Assembly: GCA_963662175.1 (NCBI GenBank)
Contig: OY759215.1
Coordinates: forward strand, 25,347,079-25,411,078
Origin: Aradus depressus
Lineage: Eukaryota > Arthropoda > Insecta > Hemiptera > Aradidae
DNA: 64,000 bases
Reading direction: 5' to 3'
The position numbers were made by a program, and so were the translations under genes. Under the pieces are notes generated by a model. It searched no databases. It worked only from the letters and a program-made list of their open reading frames with translations, and had not been told where the DNA came from. This document shows, piece after piece, positions 22,571-33,625 of this stretch (within the stretch, counting starts at the first letter, position 1; every line of letters starts with the position of its first letter).

Positions 22571-25296
22571 TTTCATGGCAATATTGTGTGGTAAAAATTT
22601 CCATGGTTTATACCAATTTAATTTGTTTGAATAATAAATGAAAAATTATATATATATATATATATGTCATTTATATATATACATATATATATATATATAT
22701 GTGTGTATATAGTTCGTTTGGTTTAACCTGTATTGTGTTGTTTTAGGTGTCCTGGGTTACTTCGGATATAGACACTTCTCTTGGAATCGTCCCCAGACTC
22801 TTACAGATAAATTCAGCAATGATGAATCTACTGGATACATTGATGATACAGCTTTTAGGGTTTGTGTTTATTTATATATTTGCATGTGGTCTCGCAACGA
22901 TTGCTGCATTTTAATAATTATATATAGAATAATTATTAAATCTATCTTGACCCGACCTACGTACAACACACATTCCAAAATTATAATTTATTATAATTAT
23001 ATAATCTAATTACATCTTTTTCAATTGTATTTTTTTTGTTTCACAAGAAAAACTTTGGATGTCACTTCGCTTACTCTTCCAATTCGAAGTTGAACCTATA
23101 ATTTTTAAAAGCTTTGGAGGTTTTTCTGTTCAATTTTCGTGAATAGTATATTTTCGCCGAGTCTTTGAGCCGGAGTGCTTCCAAATGACTTCACCCTACT
23201 TTCTATTCTCCGAAGCTGTCACTCTTCACATAATTTCATTTGCATTATAGAGTTTAATCATTACCAATATCATAATTGGACATTTTTTAACGTTTTTTTT
23301 ATATACATATGTCTAATCGTATTTTTATGATTTACTTTTCCCCCATAGATTTAATTATTATGTTTCGAGTTTGCTTTATAGTTATTAATATTGGTTATTT
23401 TTATTAATAGTCCATATTTTGTTACGATTATTCAGTTTAAATCTATTTTAACTGCGTTTCATTGTTTACATATAACTTGTGTCTCCTTAGATCATATGTG
23501 GGCAACAACCGGCCCGCTGTAAGATTTGGTCCGGCCCGCGAGACATTTTGAAAAACCCAATTTAAAAAAAAAATAATATTACACTACTTACTCACACTCA
23601 CTCCAAATTAGGAAGATCGAGTAGGATGGGGTTTGTTGCTTGCTCCTGCGGAATCAAGTGAGCGAGCAAGGCGAGTGAGGAAAAATTCATGTCAAAAACT
23701 CACTCCTGAAATCTAAATTTGAAGACGTGGAGTTGTGCGATTTCTACAAAAAATACCTCGAAGAAGAACATTTTCCGCAGCTTAGAAAATTCGCAAGAAG
23801 ATTGATTTGTGCGTTTGGCAGTACTTATAAATGCGAACAGTTCTTTTCAATGATGAAAGTTAATAAATCAAAACATCGTACAAGGCTCACTGAAAATAAT
23901 TTGGAAAATTCTTTACGTCTTTGTATCAGTGGAATTAATCCAAACATCAATGGATTAGTTTCCCAAATTCAAGCTCAAGTGTCTCATTGATTTCGGTGTC
24001 GCTACTTAACTTTCGTAGTTTGTAATAATTCCAAATTTCACGATGTAATTATAATATTGTACCTATTTTTTTTCATTTCATTTTGTTATTTTAATAAATT
24101 GTATTATAATAACATTGTCTTATTATTTCATGTCTGATATCTATCGCTAAAAATTATGAACACTACTTTAAAGTCCGACGTTATTTTATTTTGAACCATC
24201 TACGCGACCCGCGAACGTATTTGCACACTAAAGCTTGGCCCGCCACATGTCAAAGGTTGGCCATACATGCCTTACTCCAGTGTTCGAAATTTATGAAATT
24301 TAAAAATTATTTGTGTTGTATTTACTTCCCCAGCTATACGAAGTATAGGGGAAGTTATGTAACCGATCAACAATTCAGTGGGCAATTTTCAACCGAATTT
24401 TAAGTTTTCCGAAATCCTAATTACAAAAATTAAAGAATGATGCTGTTTGTTAACACGGTAACTCCCGATAGAATGAATGTTGCGGCACGAAATTTTATTA
24501 GTGAATCTAAAATCCTCTAAGGACGACATCTGTTGATTTTCAACCAAATCGACCAAAGGGGAGGGCGGATTAGGGTGAAGGCTTAACACTAAAACTCTTA
24601 TAACTGCCATTGTAATGAATGTATTGACAAGAAATTTTATATGTGAATTCAAAACCTTATAAGGACGACACCTATTCATTTTCAGTGGAATCAGCCGAAG
24701 GGGAGGGGGGATCAGAGCGGGCTAAACTCAAAAATCCCAATTAATTGCCGATGTAACAAATATATCGATATGAAATTTCATTTTTAAATTTGAAATCTCA
24801 TAAGGATGGCATCTACTAATTTTCCGCGAAATCGGTCAAAGGGAAGGGAGGATCATAGAAGATGGACTCGACTCAAATACACTAATAACTGCTGATGTAA
24901 TGAATATTTCGGCACACAATTGTTAACTAAGTTTCAAAAGCCACTATGTAAGTCATATATTGCGTTTTAGACCAAACGGTCGATTGGCTTTGGAGGGAGA
25001 GCGAAAACGTAATTGATTAATTCTTGCTGGGGAAGTACATGTCCGGTGATTCACCGACAACTTTTTTTTGGAACCTTACATTGAGGTTCTATATTTTGTG
25101 TTCATAAATTTTGGATTGTTTTTCTTTGAAATGTGATTATGTATACCTATGTATGTATACCTATAACAATTTATTTTGTTTTTAGGAAAATTCAGAGGAG
25201 CTGTACAGTCTTGACAACGATTCATTTTTGAACAGCTTAGAAGCTATGACGATTCAAAACTACTGGACGGATCACGTGAAACACACCAAATTGTAG
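15980..25296 (+). CDS. Unrecognised single-pass membrane protein, five coding exons
   Basis: Five exons join in phase: 15980-16103, 16812-16961, 19257-19436, 22747-22859 and 25186-25296 (678 nt, 225 residues). Every junction has GT..AG and phases 1, 1, 1, 0. The product starts with a signal peptide (MWFLMAASVAVCSCSSA). A Ser/Thr/Asn-rich ectodomain follows with several N-glycosylation sequons and a CGPC motif, then one membrane segment (about VIIGISVLVVFIIILFG), then an acidic cytosolic tail of about 80 residues ending DHVKHTKL. Topology is therefore type I. The tail looks well constrained (ENSEELYSLDNDSFLNSLEA), but I cannot name the family. An acceptor (TTCTTTTTATAG) just before the ATG implies an untranslated first exon upstream. 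Confidence 0.7.
16195..16590 (+). repeat. GGGGAAGT-family repeat, plus
   Basis: Lies in intron 1 of the membrane-protein gene. It carries two modules (TGAATGTATCGATGTGTAA and TGAATGTATCGACGCAAAAC) and the right end (GAGGGAGAGCGGAAACGTAA, GTGCTGGGGAAGTACG). Confidence 0.7.
16812..16961 (+). CDS. Membrane protein, exon 2 (ectodomain)
   Basis: Acceptor TTATTTTATTTAG, donor T/GTAAGT. 150 nt, phase 1 to phase 1. Encodes KGVLEERTNGTHPYSDG and further Ser/Thr-rich sequence with NGT and NNTS sequons. Confidence 0.7.
17480..17880 (+). repeat. SINE copies, plus, partly duplicated
   Basis: Two tandem or nested pieces. The GGAGGTAAACAAAAACC block is followed by GCGCCGGTAACG, GCATGCCGTCCTTCGGATG, CTCATGTCCACCAGAGCG and a second GCGCATGTTCACCAG block, ending GCCCGGGCATGAGT. 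Confidence 0.65.
17984..18303. mobile_element. Compound palindrome flanked by a 13-bp direct repeat
   Basis: AGCAATTAAATCT flanks the block on both sides (17984-17996 and 18291-18303). Inside, the sequence around 18075-18158 (TTTCTATTGGCCTTTGCAAA, ATTATCTGCCCGACTAGCA) returns inverted at 18190-18285. The outer 17997-18035 segment (CCGAATACATTTTTTGCG) returns inverted near 18163-18197. No real coding sequence. Confidence 0.7.
18425..19085. repeat. Two GGGGAAGT-family repeats in inverted orientation
   Basis: A plus copy (from TACACGAAGTGTAGGGGAAG) runs head to head into a minus copy, meeting near 18720 (ATGAATGTATCAAACTAAAT, then GAGTCGATACATTCATTCC). The minus copy shows two or three modules and ends AACTTCCCCTTTTTCTCGG. 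Confidence 0.65.
19257..19436 (+). CDS. Membrane protein, exon 3 (CGPC motif and membrane segment)
   Basis: Acceptor TTGACATTTCAG, donor G/GTAACT. 180 nt, phase 1 to 1. Joining directly to exon 2 keeps the frame. Encodes CGPCTSLEEYNLTDANGT through the hydrophobic helix. GC content is higher than in its flanks, as expected for coding sequence. Confidence 0.75.
20273..21205. repeat. Direct duplication of about 235 bp, second copy flanked by repeats
   Basis: 20273-20503 and 20911-21148 are about 90 percent alike, sharing CTAAAATATTAGG, GCGAACTACTTAG, CATGTGACCAGAACAGCC and TCTATAAAAGGAA. The second copy is bracketed by a related segment of about 45 bp (20861-20908 and 21151-21205, starting TTGGTCAA and ending in ATGATTAT). 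Lies in intron 3 of the membrane-protein gene. Confidence 0.75.
20458..20650 (+). mobile_element. Half of a family A palindromic element (A2)
   Basis: Matches the right arm of A6: AAATATGTTCTATAAAAGG, GAAGGAATAGTTAACC. It then has CTGATGA (20558-20564), a weak hairpin, GAAA (20579-20582), and the end GGGGGAAGTGATGTTTTAAT. Confidence 0.65.
21206..22120. other. Intron 3 sequence, nothing recognised
   Basis: AT-rich, with homopolymer A runs near 21184-21202. No coding exon with matching phase and no defined repeat. Confidence 0.3.
22120..22390. repeat. Remnants of family B palindrome ends
   Basis: ATTGTCTATTCCACAAAA occurs at about 22127 and again at about 22363, the same terminal sequence as element B3. 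Between them, minus-strand CTGACAATGTTGTGATG, then AAAAACTGGTAG, looks like a decayed copy of the B3 motif. Confidence 0.5.
22530..22700. repeat. (TA)n microsatellites
   Basis: Two AT-dinucleotide tracts, about 22534-22562 and 22648-22702, just upstream of exon 4. Confidence 0.9.
22747..22859 (+). CDS. Membrane protein, exon 4 (juxtamembrane tail)
   Basis: Acceptor GTGTTGTTTTAG, donor AGG/GTTTGT. 113 nt, phase 1 to 0. Encodes GVLGYFGYRHFSWNRP and DKFSNDESTGYIDDTAFR. Confidence 0.7.
23493..24269 (+). mobile_element. Deleted hAT transposon in intron 4
   Basis: The left end CATATGTGGGCAACAACCGG and the reverse complement of the right end CATGTATGGCCAACC resemble degenerate hAT termini. Flanks CCTTAGAT and CCTTACTC could be a worn 8-bp duplication (5 of 8). 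It retains only the C-terminal part of a transposase. Confidence 0.65.
23690..23990 (+). pseudogene. hAT transposase C-terminal fragment
   Basis: The open frame includes LCDFYKKYLEEEHFPQLRKF, then a region with STYKCEQFFSMMK and KSKHRTRLTENNLENSLR. This is the hAT dimerisation domain signature (S-x-x-x-E-x-x-F-S, then R-x-x-L-x-x-x-x-L). The remaining catalytic region is missing, so it cannot transpose itself. Confidence 0.8.
24326..25070 (+). mobile_element. Best copy of the GGGGAAGT modular element
   Basis: The left end is ACTTCCCCAGCTATACGAAG, then TATAGGGGAAGT, itself able to form a hairpin. The right end is GCTGGGGAAGTACATG, followed by the short hairpin CCGGTGATTCACCG. ACTTCCCCAGC is thus terminally inverted. 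The interior is about four degenerate modules of 120-135 bp, each with (A)TGAATGTnnnGACA, AAATTTTATATGTGAAT, AAAACCTTATAAGGACGACA and AAGGGGAGGG. It has no coding capacity. The pattern resembles Helentron-associated or DINE-like elements, but this is inference. Confidence 0.7.
25186..25296 (+). CDS. Membrane protein, exon 5 (C-terminus)
   Basis: Acceptor TTTTGTTTTTAG. 37 codons including TAG. Encodes the acidic tail ending NYWTDHVKHTKL. Phase 0 matches exon 4. Confidence 0.75.
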   Translation, partial: ENSEELYSLDNDSFLNSLEAMTIQNYWTDHVKHTKL

Positions 25297-27251
25297 CACT
25301 GACCTGTTGGAGTTCCTCTTCGATAATTGTTAAATATGTCCCCTTATCCTTGAGGCTATTCGGCCACTATTATAGTCTGTGAGATGAATCTAAGTCCTTA
25401 AGGTATATGAAGAAACATGTCCGTTCAATATGAATCGGTGATTTCCCTTCTCTTAATTTACTGTTTTTACAACCAGGGACTGTATTCGGTTTGGCAATGG
25501 AGAAAGCAGACCAAACTTGTATTCATGCGACGCTGTCAGGAAGTATTCGTATTCTTCGGCCGTTTTCTCACTACATATAAGAGGAAGAAGGAGAGATCAA
25601 TGTTGTGGTCGAAGAAAAAACTTGTAGAGTTTATGCAAAGCTTTCAGCACTGCGAATGCCTTCTTCAGGGTCTGTATTGACATATATAATCTTACTAATA
25701 ATGTATATATCTCAATACCCTGAACAAGGCACTCAGTGCCGAATGCTTGGCAGACATTTTAGAAGTTTGTTTTTTCTGAACCACAAGCCTGATCTTCCTA
25801 GTACATACTTGGTCAATCCTTCGCTAATTGATTACATACAAGAAAATACTTTTATAGTTGTGTTCACTGTATTCATTTACCTTGAGGAAGCAGTTTCAAC
25901 TCACACACTTTAAACTTAGGTTATTCTTGAAATGATCCATTTAATTTGTATTATTTTGAACGGATTTAAACTTTTATATACTCCGACCGTTGACACTTGG
26001 TTGTGAGGAAAATTCAAATGATTTTATGTTGAATAGTATTTTTTTTTTTTTTATTAATTTAGTAGGGAAGTTTATTCAGACGAAATCTATCGAATTTCTT
26101 AATGTTGCGTTAATTAAGTTGTTCCTATTTATGTCCATTCCATTATCGAATATGTTTAGGTTAGTATTTTAATTTATTGATCGGTTAGCTTGTTTTTACA
26201 GGTTGTGGTATTTAGATGGTGTAGGAAATCCCACGTTTCGTAATTTTTGTGTTTATGTATGTACATAGTACTATAGGTCTAACGGTCCGGTTGAAGTAGC
26301 TCTAACAGTCGCCCAATATTATATTAAGAAATATAAACCCATCCAACTATTTATTAACTTATATCAAGCCTTAATATTTTTTATACATTTAAAATGGACT
26401 TGTCTCATGGCAGCTTTTATCAACTGACAAGTTAATTTGATAGCTAATCTATTGATTATTTAGTTCCTTATCCTGCCGTAGCGCTGGTTTTGGTATTTGT
26501 TATGAAATGTTATTGGGGTAAAGAATAACTTCATGAAAAACGTTGGAAAATGTTAAAACAAGAGAACATTTTTACAAATTGACTATAATTATTAAAAATT
26601 AGACTTTCTTAGTATTTGTAAGATGTTCTTCATTGAGCTTTGCCAGCGAAATTTTCACTTTCAGGATAAATGTTTATTTATTTTCTTTTTCTTTTTTTTC
26701 TGCGAAAAATCAACTTGTTCATTAAAATTGAAATAATTTTAATGATATAAAGCTAAGAATCAATATTTGTTTTTTTTGTTTAATTTCCTTATTTGAGAAA
26801 AATATTCAATAATGCAATGTTGGTAGATTTTTTCCTTTCATTACTTTTTACGATGTATGATGGCCGAGTTCCTAATGGTGCTATTATGTACTTACGTAGA
26901 GCTGCCTGTATGTTATAATATCTATTCGTCGTTTGTGTTCGCTCTACACTTTTATTGTTGTTCAATTGTTGTATTTTTGTTGTTGTTTTTTTATATTAAT
27001 TTATTTTTATTCCAAAAGCTATAAAATGTTCATTTATAATATTGAAACCATGACGAGCCGAGCGAGCTCAAACCGCTCAACCGAGCTCAACCCTCCCCAT
27101 GGCTCTGCCCTTGACATTGCATATTAATTAGTTTTAACATTTTTGACGTTTTCAGAAAATACTCTACTACTAAGAAATGCTAGACAGTGTAAAAAGGCCT
27201 GACAAGCCAATGAATGGATTTAAAAAATAATTTAAATTAAGAATTTATATA
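25297..27251. other. 3' flank of the membrane-protein gene
   Basis: Probably contains its 3' UTR and then intergenic sequence. AT-rich with a T run at 26038-26052; no other gene. Confidence 0.35.
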
Positions 27252-28015
27252 AAGTAGAGCGTCGATTATCCGAACTAATGTTGTATGGGGTGGTTCGGAT
27301 AATCAAAAATTAGGATAACCGAAATTTTCCAGCGACCCAGAACTTGCGATGAATGAAGAGTCACCTTCATGTTTAATTCCACTGCTTTTTCACACAAAAT
27401 GGGCCCAGAAATGGGCTGCTCAGAAGCCTGTTTTTGCAAAAACCAAGTGAATGCAGCATCTTCCAACAATTCGGATTTAGGTTTTTTCATAGTTCAACGT
27501 TATGAACTGCCCTCCTCGCTGTCAAGATTATGTGCATAGCTAGTGATTGAATCAGAGTTATTTCTTATTCCCGTTATCGTTGGTTTACCAACACCGAACT
27601 TGATAGCTAATGCCTGACCCGTAATAATTTTCATTTTAACTTTTAATGAAAGCACTACTCGTTTCCTTTTTGTCGACATGTTGTAAGTTTTACTTGAAAT
27701 ATGTGACCACTAACTAATTCAATGTACACCTCACAATGAATGATTTGAAACTGAGAACATTGACGGGTAACCGACCATACGAATGGAAAGGGATTCAGTG
27801 GAAAAATCCAATGAACAAATTACATACATAGCCATACACGTTAGTTCTTAGTAAACAAATATTGTCTGTCTGCCCCGTCAAACTGAATTCATCGAAAAAC
27901 TGATAACCTTTATACAGCTAACAAAGCTCTTTCTAAGAATTAATTAGGCTTCCCTCATGGAAAAACTAATTTGACATGATCCATGAAGCCAGTTCGGATA
28001 ATCGACGCTCTACTG
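27252..28015 (-). mobile_element. Tigger/pogo-type transposon remnant
   Basis: Terminal inverted repeats AGTAGAGCGTCGATTATCCG (left, first base altered) and CGGATAATCGACGCTCTACT (right) are flanked by TA, as in Tc1/mariner-pogo. Minus-strand fragments encode the start of the transposase: a piece beginning MSTKRKRVVLSLKVKMK near 27680, then after a frameshift MKKPKSELLEDAAFTWFLQK at 27490. The DDE catalytic part is deleted. Confidence 0.85.
27275..27680 (-). pseudogene. Pogo/Tigger transposase N-terminal fragments (CENP-B-like HTH)
   Basis: Two HTH blocks of the CENP-B-like DNA-binding region are visible: AIKFGVGKPTITGI in the first fragment and FLQKQASEQPISGPILCEKA in the second. A stop and frameshift separate them and the sequence degrades after LGRWK. 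Non-functional. Confidence 0.8.
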
Positions 28016-29090
28016 TATTGGAAATTCTTAAAGTATTTAGCTTTTAAAACTGTTTCAATAATTGTATTTATTTATTGTCATTTTTGTTATAAGGAAAGGC
28101 AGGCGTAGTATGGTAGAGATCTGTATATAACACTAAGCATTTCATATTTATGGAAAATCTGATCGCAATTCTCTCATTTATTTTTTGTAATTTTCAATTT
28201 TTACATAATATATTTAGAGTTCACTTTTGAGATTTGTTGTGTTCTAACAAGACCGGGCTTTAATACTTGTGTAACTTGGAGGCTTTACTTCATCTACCGG
28301 GTCCAACATACTTAAAACTAAAATAAGCTTGGCTTGGCTTATTCGGAGGTAAGATAGTCTGTCTGTGTGGACTTGATAATATAGAAACTACAATCAGTGG
28401 TTTCAGTCTTGAAGCGTAATTCCAATTTTCAGTTTTTATTTGAAGGAATTTAGGGAAAGAATATCAATCATAGCGCATATAGCTCGGTGGATACAAGGTT
28501 TTATACATTATATAGAAGTTTTTCCAATCGATAACTCCAGGAGTCTTTTGATGGGTCGAAAATAAGAAAAAACCTATATATAAACATGGATCCGGAAATG
28601 CTTTTTTAAAAAAATCTGTTGGACAATCTCAGAAAACAAGATTTATTCAAACATTTTGGTGACTAGCTCACAAAATACTCGTATTATCCAAATACACTTT
28701 GAAAGAATACATACTACGCCTACCGAGAAAACAATGAAGGTTTAATCTGTTGTTTATTGTAATTCGTCTACCGTCCATTGCTTAGACTGTTGTAAGAAAT
28801 TGCAGTACAATACAAATATATACATATATTTATTTAATCCATATGTATTGTAATTATTTTTATTTATTAATAATTTATTTTCTTTTGTGATAGTTTTAGT
28901 TGAACTTTTTGTTTTCTAGAATAACATATTTTATTTTGTTCTTCATGAACAGAAAATTCATCTAACTTTATTTATTCATGAATCTAAATATATATGTTCT
29001 CATTTTATTTATGTGATATGCAATTTTTTTACTGTAAAGATACTGAAGGGGTGAAGTGGTAATAATAATAATAGGAAAAAAATGTCAAAT
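28016..29090. other. Intergenic, no gene seen
   Basis: AT-rich, without recognisable domains or repeat ends. Confidence 0.3.
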
Positions 29091-29094
29091 ATGG

Positions 29095-29275
29095 TTTCTA
29101 TCTAGGAGATCCTTCGGGAGGGACATTAGATGATGGTTCTTAACCAATGCGACCCCTACCCTAATTAAACCTGAGTAGGCAACTTTTAGGACTCCCACAA
29201 TTGAGTCGAAAAGCCCTCTGGTAATAGGAGATATGAGCTCGTAGTTAAGAGTCCGGGCATGAGTCACAATAAACA
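29095..29275 (+). repeat. SINE copy, plus, 3' part
   Basis: Landmarks GATCCTTCGGGAGGGACATT, AGTAGGCAACTTTTAGGA and GTCCGGGCATGAGTCACAAT in the order of the reference SINE. Confidence 0.65.
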
Positions 29276-29279
29276 GACA

Positions 29280-30930
29280 ATAATATTTTAAAAAATAGAA
29301 GTATCGAGCCTCGAGCGATAAGGATTTTTTTATCCTTATAATCTTTTCCCATTCTAAGTGCTAGAAATCAGCTGATTATTGTTCTTAGGTAGTTTGAAGC
29401 TACATCTAGCGACAGTCGACTGAACTACTTTTTTTAAAAACAGTTATGTATCCCCTCCATTTAATAGGCTATCTTACTCTGTGTCACTTATCTCAGAAAC
29501 CATTTAACAGATTTTGATGTTTCTTATTTGTCATTAGTTACATCAAAATCGTGAAGTCTATTTTGCCACCAAACTTCATATTTCTAGGTAAAACAATATG
29601 GTACCATATTGATCACTTTGCGGCTCTCTCAGGGCGCCATTTGCTATTACACTCTAATCGATAAGACGCTTATTTTCATAAATCACTTGCCAGCTGCGGA
29701 AGGTGGCTCCTCCACCTCTGAATGACTCAAGTATAGTTGAATGTCAAACAATGTCTCTTCTAAGAATGTCACTATTGTCACAACTATTATATATTTATTA
29801 TTTCTGGTATTTTATTTGTCATTATTCTACATCTCCCTGTCGTATGTATATATCTATAACAAATGTTTTCATGAAGTTGTGCCAGAGCGTAATGAGACAT
29901 CATCGTATTCCAATTTGGTCTATTATTTGGAAGTGTTAGTATGCAGAATTTTTTTAATAATTAATATAAATGTCTATTTTTCGTACATGTTGAAATAATC
30001 ACCACTTTACCCCACCATATATTTTTTGTTAAGTTTTTAGATGTATCTCTGAATAAATATTTCCTGGTGATCCTCTAGGAAAAATAATTTTAGACATGTT
30101 ATATATTTCAAAGATAAAGCCTAAATTTCCCTGTAGAGAAACACAAAATTAACATTTTTTTAATGTTCTATTTTTTTCGTTTTTGTGTATATCATGTACA
30201 CAGTTATTGATTTTCTGGTTTGCCGTTGTTTAAGTATTTTTACATTTACATATCATGTTTTACGTTAGATTTATCTATAAGTTAGATTTATCTATAAGTT
30301 GTTTATTTATTTGTGATGTCTGAAAGATAGTATTTGACATAAGGTTTCCATTTACATTTTTCTTTATTTTTGTATAACATTACAATCGTAGACAGAAAAG
30401 TGTAGTATATGATAATAACAGGTTAACATTATTTGGGGACCATAGTCAATTTTAAATCCAATTTTCGATTAATGAATATCATTGTATTATATAAATAAGT
30501 TACCTTTTTATTTATTTATTAACTTATAGAGCCTAAGTTGTTAGTTTAAACAGTAAGATATACAAATGAACTATTTTTACATATCTTTTATGTATATATA
30601 TGTAATTATGATCTATATATTCAGTATTGTATAAAATACAACTTAATGTAATTTAATATTTTTATAGTTGAGTTTTTAGTAGATATTACTAATTAATTTA
30701 ATGTAATTTGTCTTGCGTATTGTACCTGTTATTTGGTTTGTTACTAATATACATTTTTGTAGTTATTTTGCGTTATTTATTATGTACACTACTACATTCC
30801 TTATAACTATGTGAGAGTTATAGTTGATTTCTAATATCCAGTACATTGAAATTGAAAAAAAAAAAAAAAAAAATTAAAACTGAATTAATTCTTTACCTCC
30901 ATACAATTTTTTCATTTTAACTGGATTTGG
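29280..30930. other. Intergenic AT-rich; 17-bp tandem pair at 30267
   Basis: No gene. A short exact tandem repeat (GATTTATCTATAAGTTA, twice) occurs near 30267-30300 and an A run at 30856-30874. Confidence 0.4.
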
Positions 30931-30939
30931 ATGATAATC

Positions 30940-31412
30940 AATAGATGTCTTACTCAGGCACTTCTCAATCATCTTACTAAGATTCGTGTTGATTCATTCA
31001 CTACATTGACAGTTTTTAGGATTTTTGAGTTACGCCTGATTTTGCTGAAAAGTGATAGTAGGTCCTTTGTATATTTGGATTCACATATAAAATATCCTGC
31101 TCATAAATTAATTACATCGCCAGTTTTCAGTATTTCGGTTAGGCCCCTCCCCCTTTTCCTCATGGTTAATATGTATAATTTTTTTCTCAGTTCAGATAAA
31201 ATCTTTTAAAAAAATGGCATTTGTTAAGAAGCTTTTGCTTCTCATGTAAGCTGCCTTTAATTATTGTTCAGCTGATTATTACTATTATCTGTGTATTGTG
31301 TAGGAATGTTTCGTTCGTTCGCTCAAGTGTTTTCAGCCGCTACCGTAGGGGAAGAAGGCTGAGCTGCCGATTACATAACTTCCCCTGTACTACATATAAC
31401 TGAGGAAGTAAA
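30940..31412 (-). repeat. GGGGAAGT-family repeat, minus
   Basis: Two modules (ATTCATTCACTACATTGACA and AATTAATTACATCGCCAG) and the end ATTACATAACTTCCCCTG, CATATAACTGAGGAAGT. The middle (31200-31350) is divergent. Confidence 0.6.
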
Positions 31413-31424
31413 CAATTAATCATA

Positions 31425-31555
31425 AATAGGTCAAACATTTACGACTCCCACCATAGAGTAAGCCTCATCTCCACCAGAGCGACCAAGGAGGACTCTGTTA
31501 GTAGGCGATATGACCTTGTAGTAAGTGCCCGGGCATGAGTCACAATAGCTAACTA
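31425..31555 (+). repeat. SINE copy, plus, 3' fragment
   Basis: CGACTCCCACCATAGAGTAA, TCTCCACCAGAGCGACC and CCCGGGCATGAGTCACAAT match the SINE body. Confidence 0.65.
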
Positions 31556-31559
31556 GTTC

Positions 31560-33385
31560 TTCAGCTTCCTCCAAAGATTCCTCTCACTGTCCATGGAAGT
31601 CCCGAGAAACCCCCTGGATAATCCATCCTAATATAATGGGTGACTCTACTGTATTCAAGAAAGAAAAAAAAAAACCGCCTAATGAACAAGACGGTATTGC
31701 TTTAGACAGGTACTGGCCATGCACTTTCAGCAATATATTTTTTTATATTTCTTGTGATGAAAGCTTAGCCGCATTTCTTTAGACATTTCGTGTGTGCCAA
31801 TTGTATCCAATTTAATTCTGTGTTGGTAGGTAAGGTGGAGTGAATAGGGTATTACGGATTATTGAAAAGAAAGGGGGGAGGAGGGGGCAACGAAACAGAT
31901 TTAAAGTGGAAAATGTTATATAATTGAAAAGGCCGCACCGATGTCAGCCGAAAGAAAAGTATGTTGAAATAATTACTGAACTGCATCATTGTTGGAACCT
32001 ATCTTATTACGAGACTGGCCATTACTAATGCGACAGCAGATGTTGTAGAGCACAAACTGAGGAAAATTTCATATGGGGGGAGGGGGGAATACTTTTTAAC
32101 AGTGGCAGCTCATTTGAAAGGTAGCAGGGACTTACTAACTTATTCGAACACAAGTTATTCCAGACCAACGCCGGGTGAATTTACTAGTTACTAATAAATG
32201 CCTGTTCGTATGTTGCTAATTTTCCATTTATATATATATTTATTTATTTTAAACTAGCAACTTATCCGGTAGTAAGTTAGTTATGCTGAATCTACCCTGT
32301 TTCAAGTTAAACAATTTAAGAAGTAAGTATATTCAATCATTTTGAAGCTGTTTAGTGGTGTGTCATTTGCCCATGCTCCTCAGAATACATTAAAAGATTT
32401 CGGAGGCACATAATCTCGATTAGATAATTCTAAAATATGGCATATCAGATAACCTGGAAAGCTGAAATTTGGCAGCCAGTTGTTCAACTGCTACAAATAG
32501 ACTATGTTTGATCGATGATTATAAGGATGAAACATATGGAATTCGATGAGAATCCAATGGACCGTTAAAAGAGCAACTGGCTAACACTCAGGCAGAAGAC
32601 AGAAGTCCAAAATGTTTTTTTGTAAGATATACATATAAGCTTGGTGAAATGGTCCTTTGGATAGGAATCGAGGCTTCATGAGAGGAACAACTCGCTTAAT
32701 TAAATTGACCTAATATGCAAACAATTTAATCTACATGAGTCATGTTCGAGGAAAAGGTTCAAAATTATAGGCGCCAAAAAAAAAAAAAGTATATTACTTA
32801 TTAGATAGAGATTCAATTGAACTTTTGGATTGATTTACTGTCCATTTGATTGATTTAAATCAGATGTCGGTGACTAAGAATGTCACCATTTTCGGGCCCT
32901 AGAATATCTCAAAATAAAATAAGCTCCATTTTATTTCTATTGATTTATTTAGTATGTATTATTGGTTTATTGTTAATATTTTATTCTTTTACTTTTCTAT
33001 ATTTCGTACATTGTGATATGGGAAAGGAACGTAAGGAAGTACTTAAACACCGAAGTATTATTACTAATCACTTGTGTGTTCGACTCTAAAATTTAATAAC
33101 AGTTTGTGTATCTAATTTATAAAGTGACTTGATGTATACATTTTTATGAGGATCCTATTACCAAGTTATGATTTAACGAAAATAAATACTATTTTTATTT
33201 CTTGACTTGATATAACGGTTATTGCCACCAACAAAAAAATCAGATAACTTGCGGACAGCACAAGCCGATGGGGGCCGCGGGTGGCTGACTCCTAATATAA
33301 ATAATCAAAATAAGTAGTGGTTAAAAAATGACAAGTGGGGTGGGGAAGGTTTGAATGTGGACATAGCTGGACTGAAGGAGGGAGT
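31560..33385. other. Intergenic, upstream of the chemosensory gene
   Basis: No gene or clear repeat; includes G-rich runs near 31869-31885 and 32076-32090. Confidence 0.3.
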
Positions 33386-33390
33386 TAGGT

Positions 33391-33396
33391 TATAAA
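33391..33396 (+). promoter_or_regulatory. TATA box candidate of the chemosensory protein gene
   Basis: TATAAA lies 37 bp upstream of the ATG. A start about 30 bp downstream of it would give a very short 5' leader of about 10 nt, so the placement is tentative. Confidence 0.4.
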
Positions 33397-33432
33397 GAGA
33401 ATGGGGATTGGCCGTGGTGCAGAGCTGGGGAG

Positions 33433-33625
33433 ATGTCCACCCTATGTAGCGCAGTGTTCCTGGCCAGTTGTCTGGTCGGCCTCACCTCCGGACAGGGGGG
33501 TGTCTTTGGCAGTGTCTCTCCAGAAGAGCTGAACCGTCTCCTTTCTGATGGACGATATGTACAGCAGCAGATAGGCTGTGTCCTGGGCCGCAACAATTGC
33601 GACACCACCGGCAGCCAGCTCAAGT
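33433..33625 (+). CDS. Chemosensory protein, exon 1
   Basis: Signal peptide and the first two cysteines of the CSP signature; ends one nucleotide into the codon after Lys64, at GTAAGT. Confidence 0.9.
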
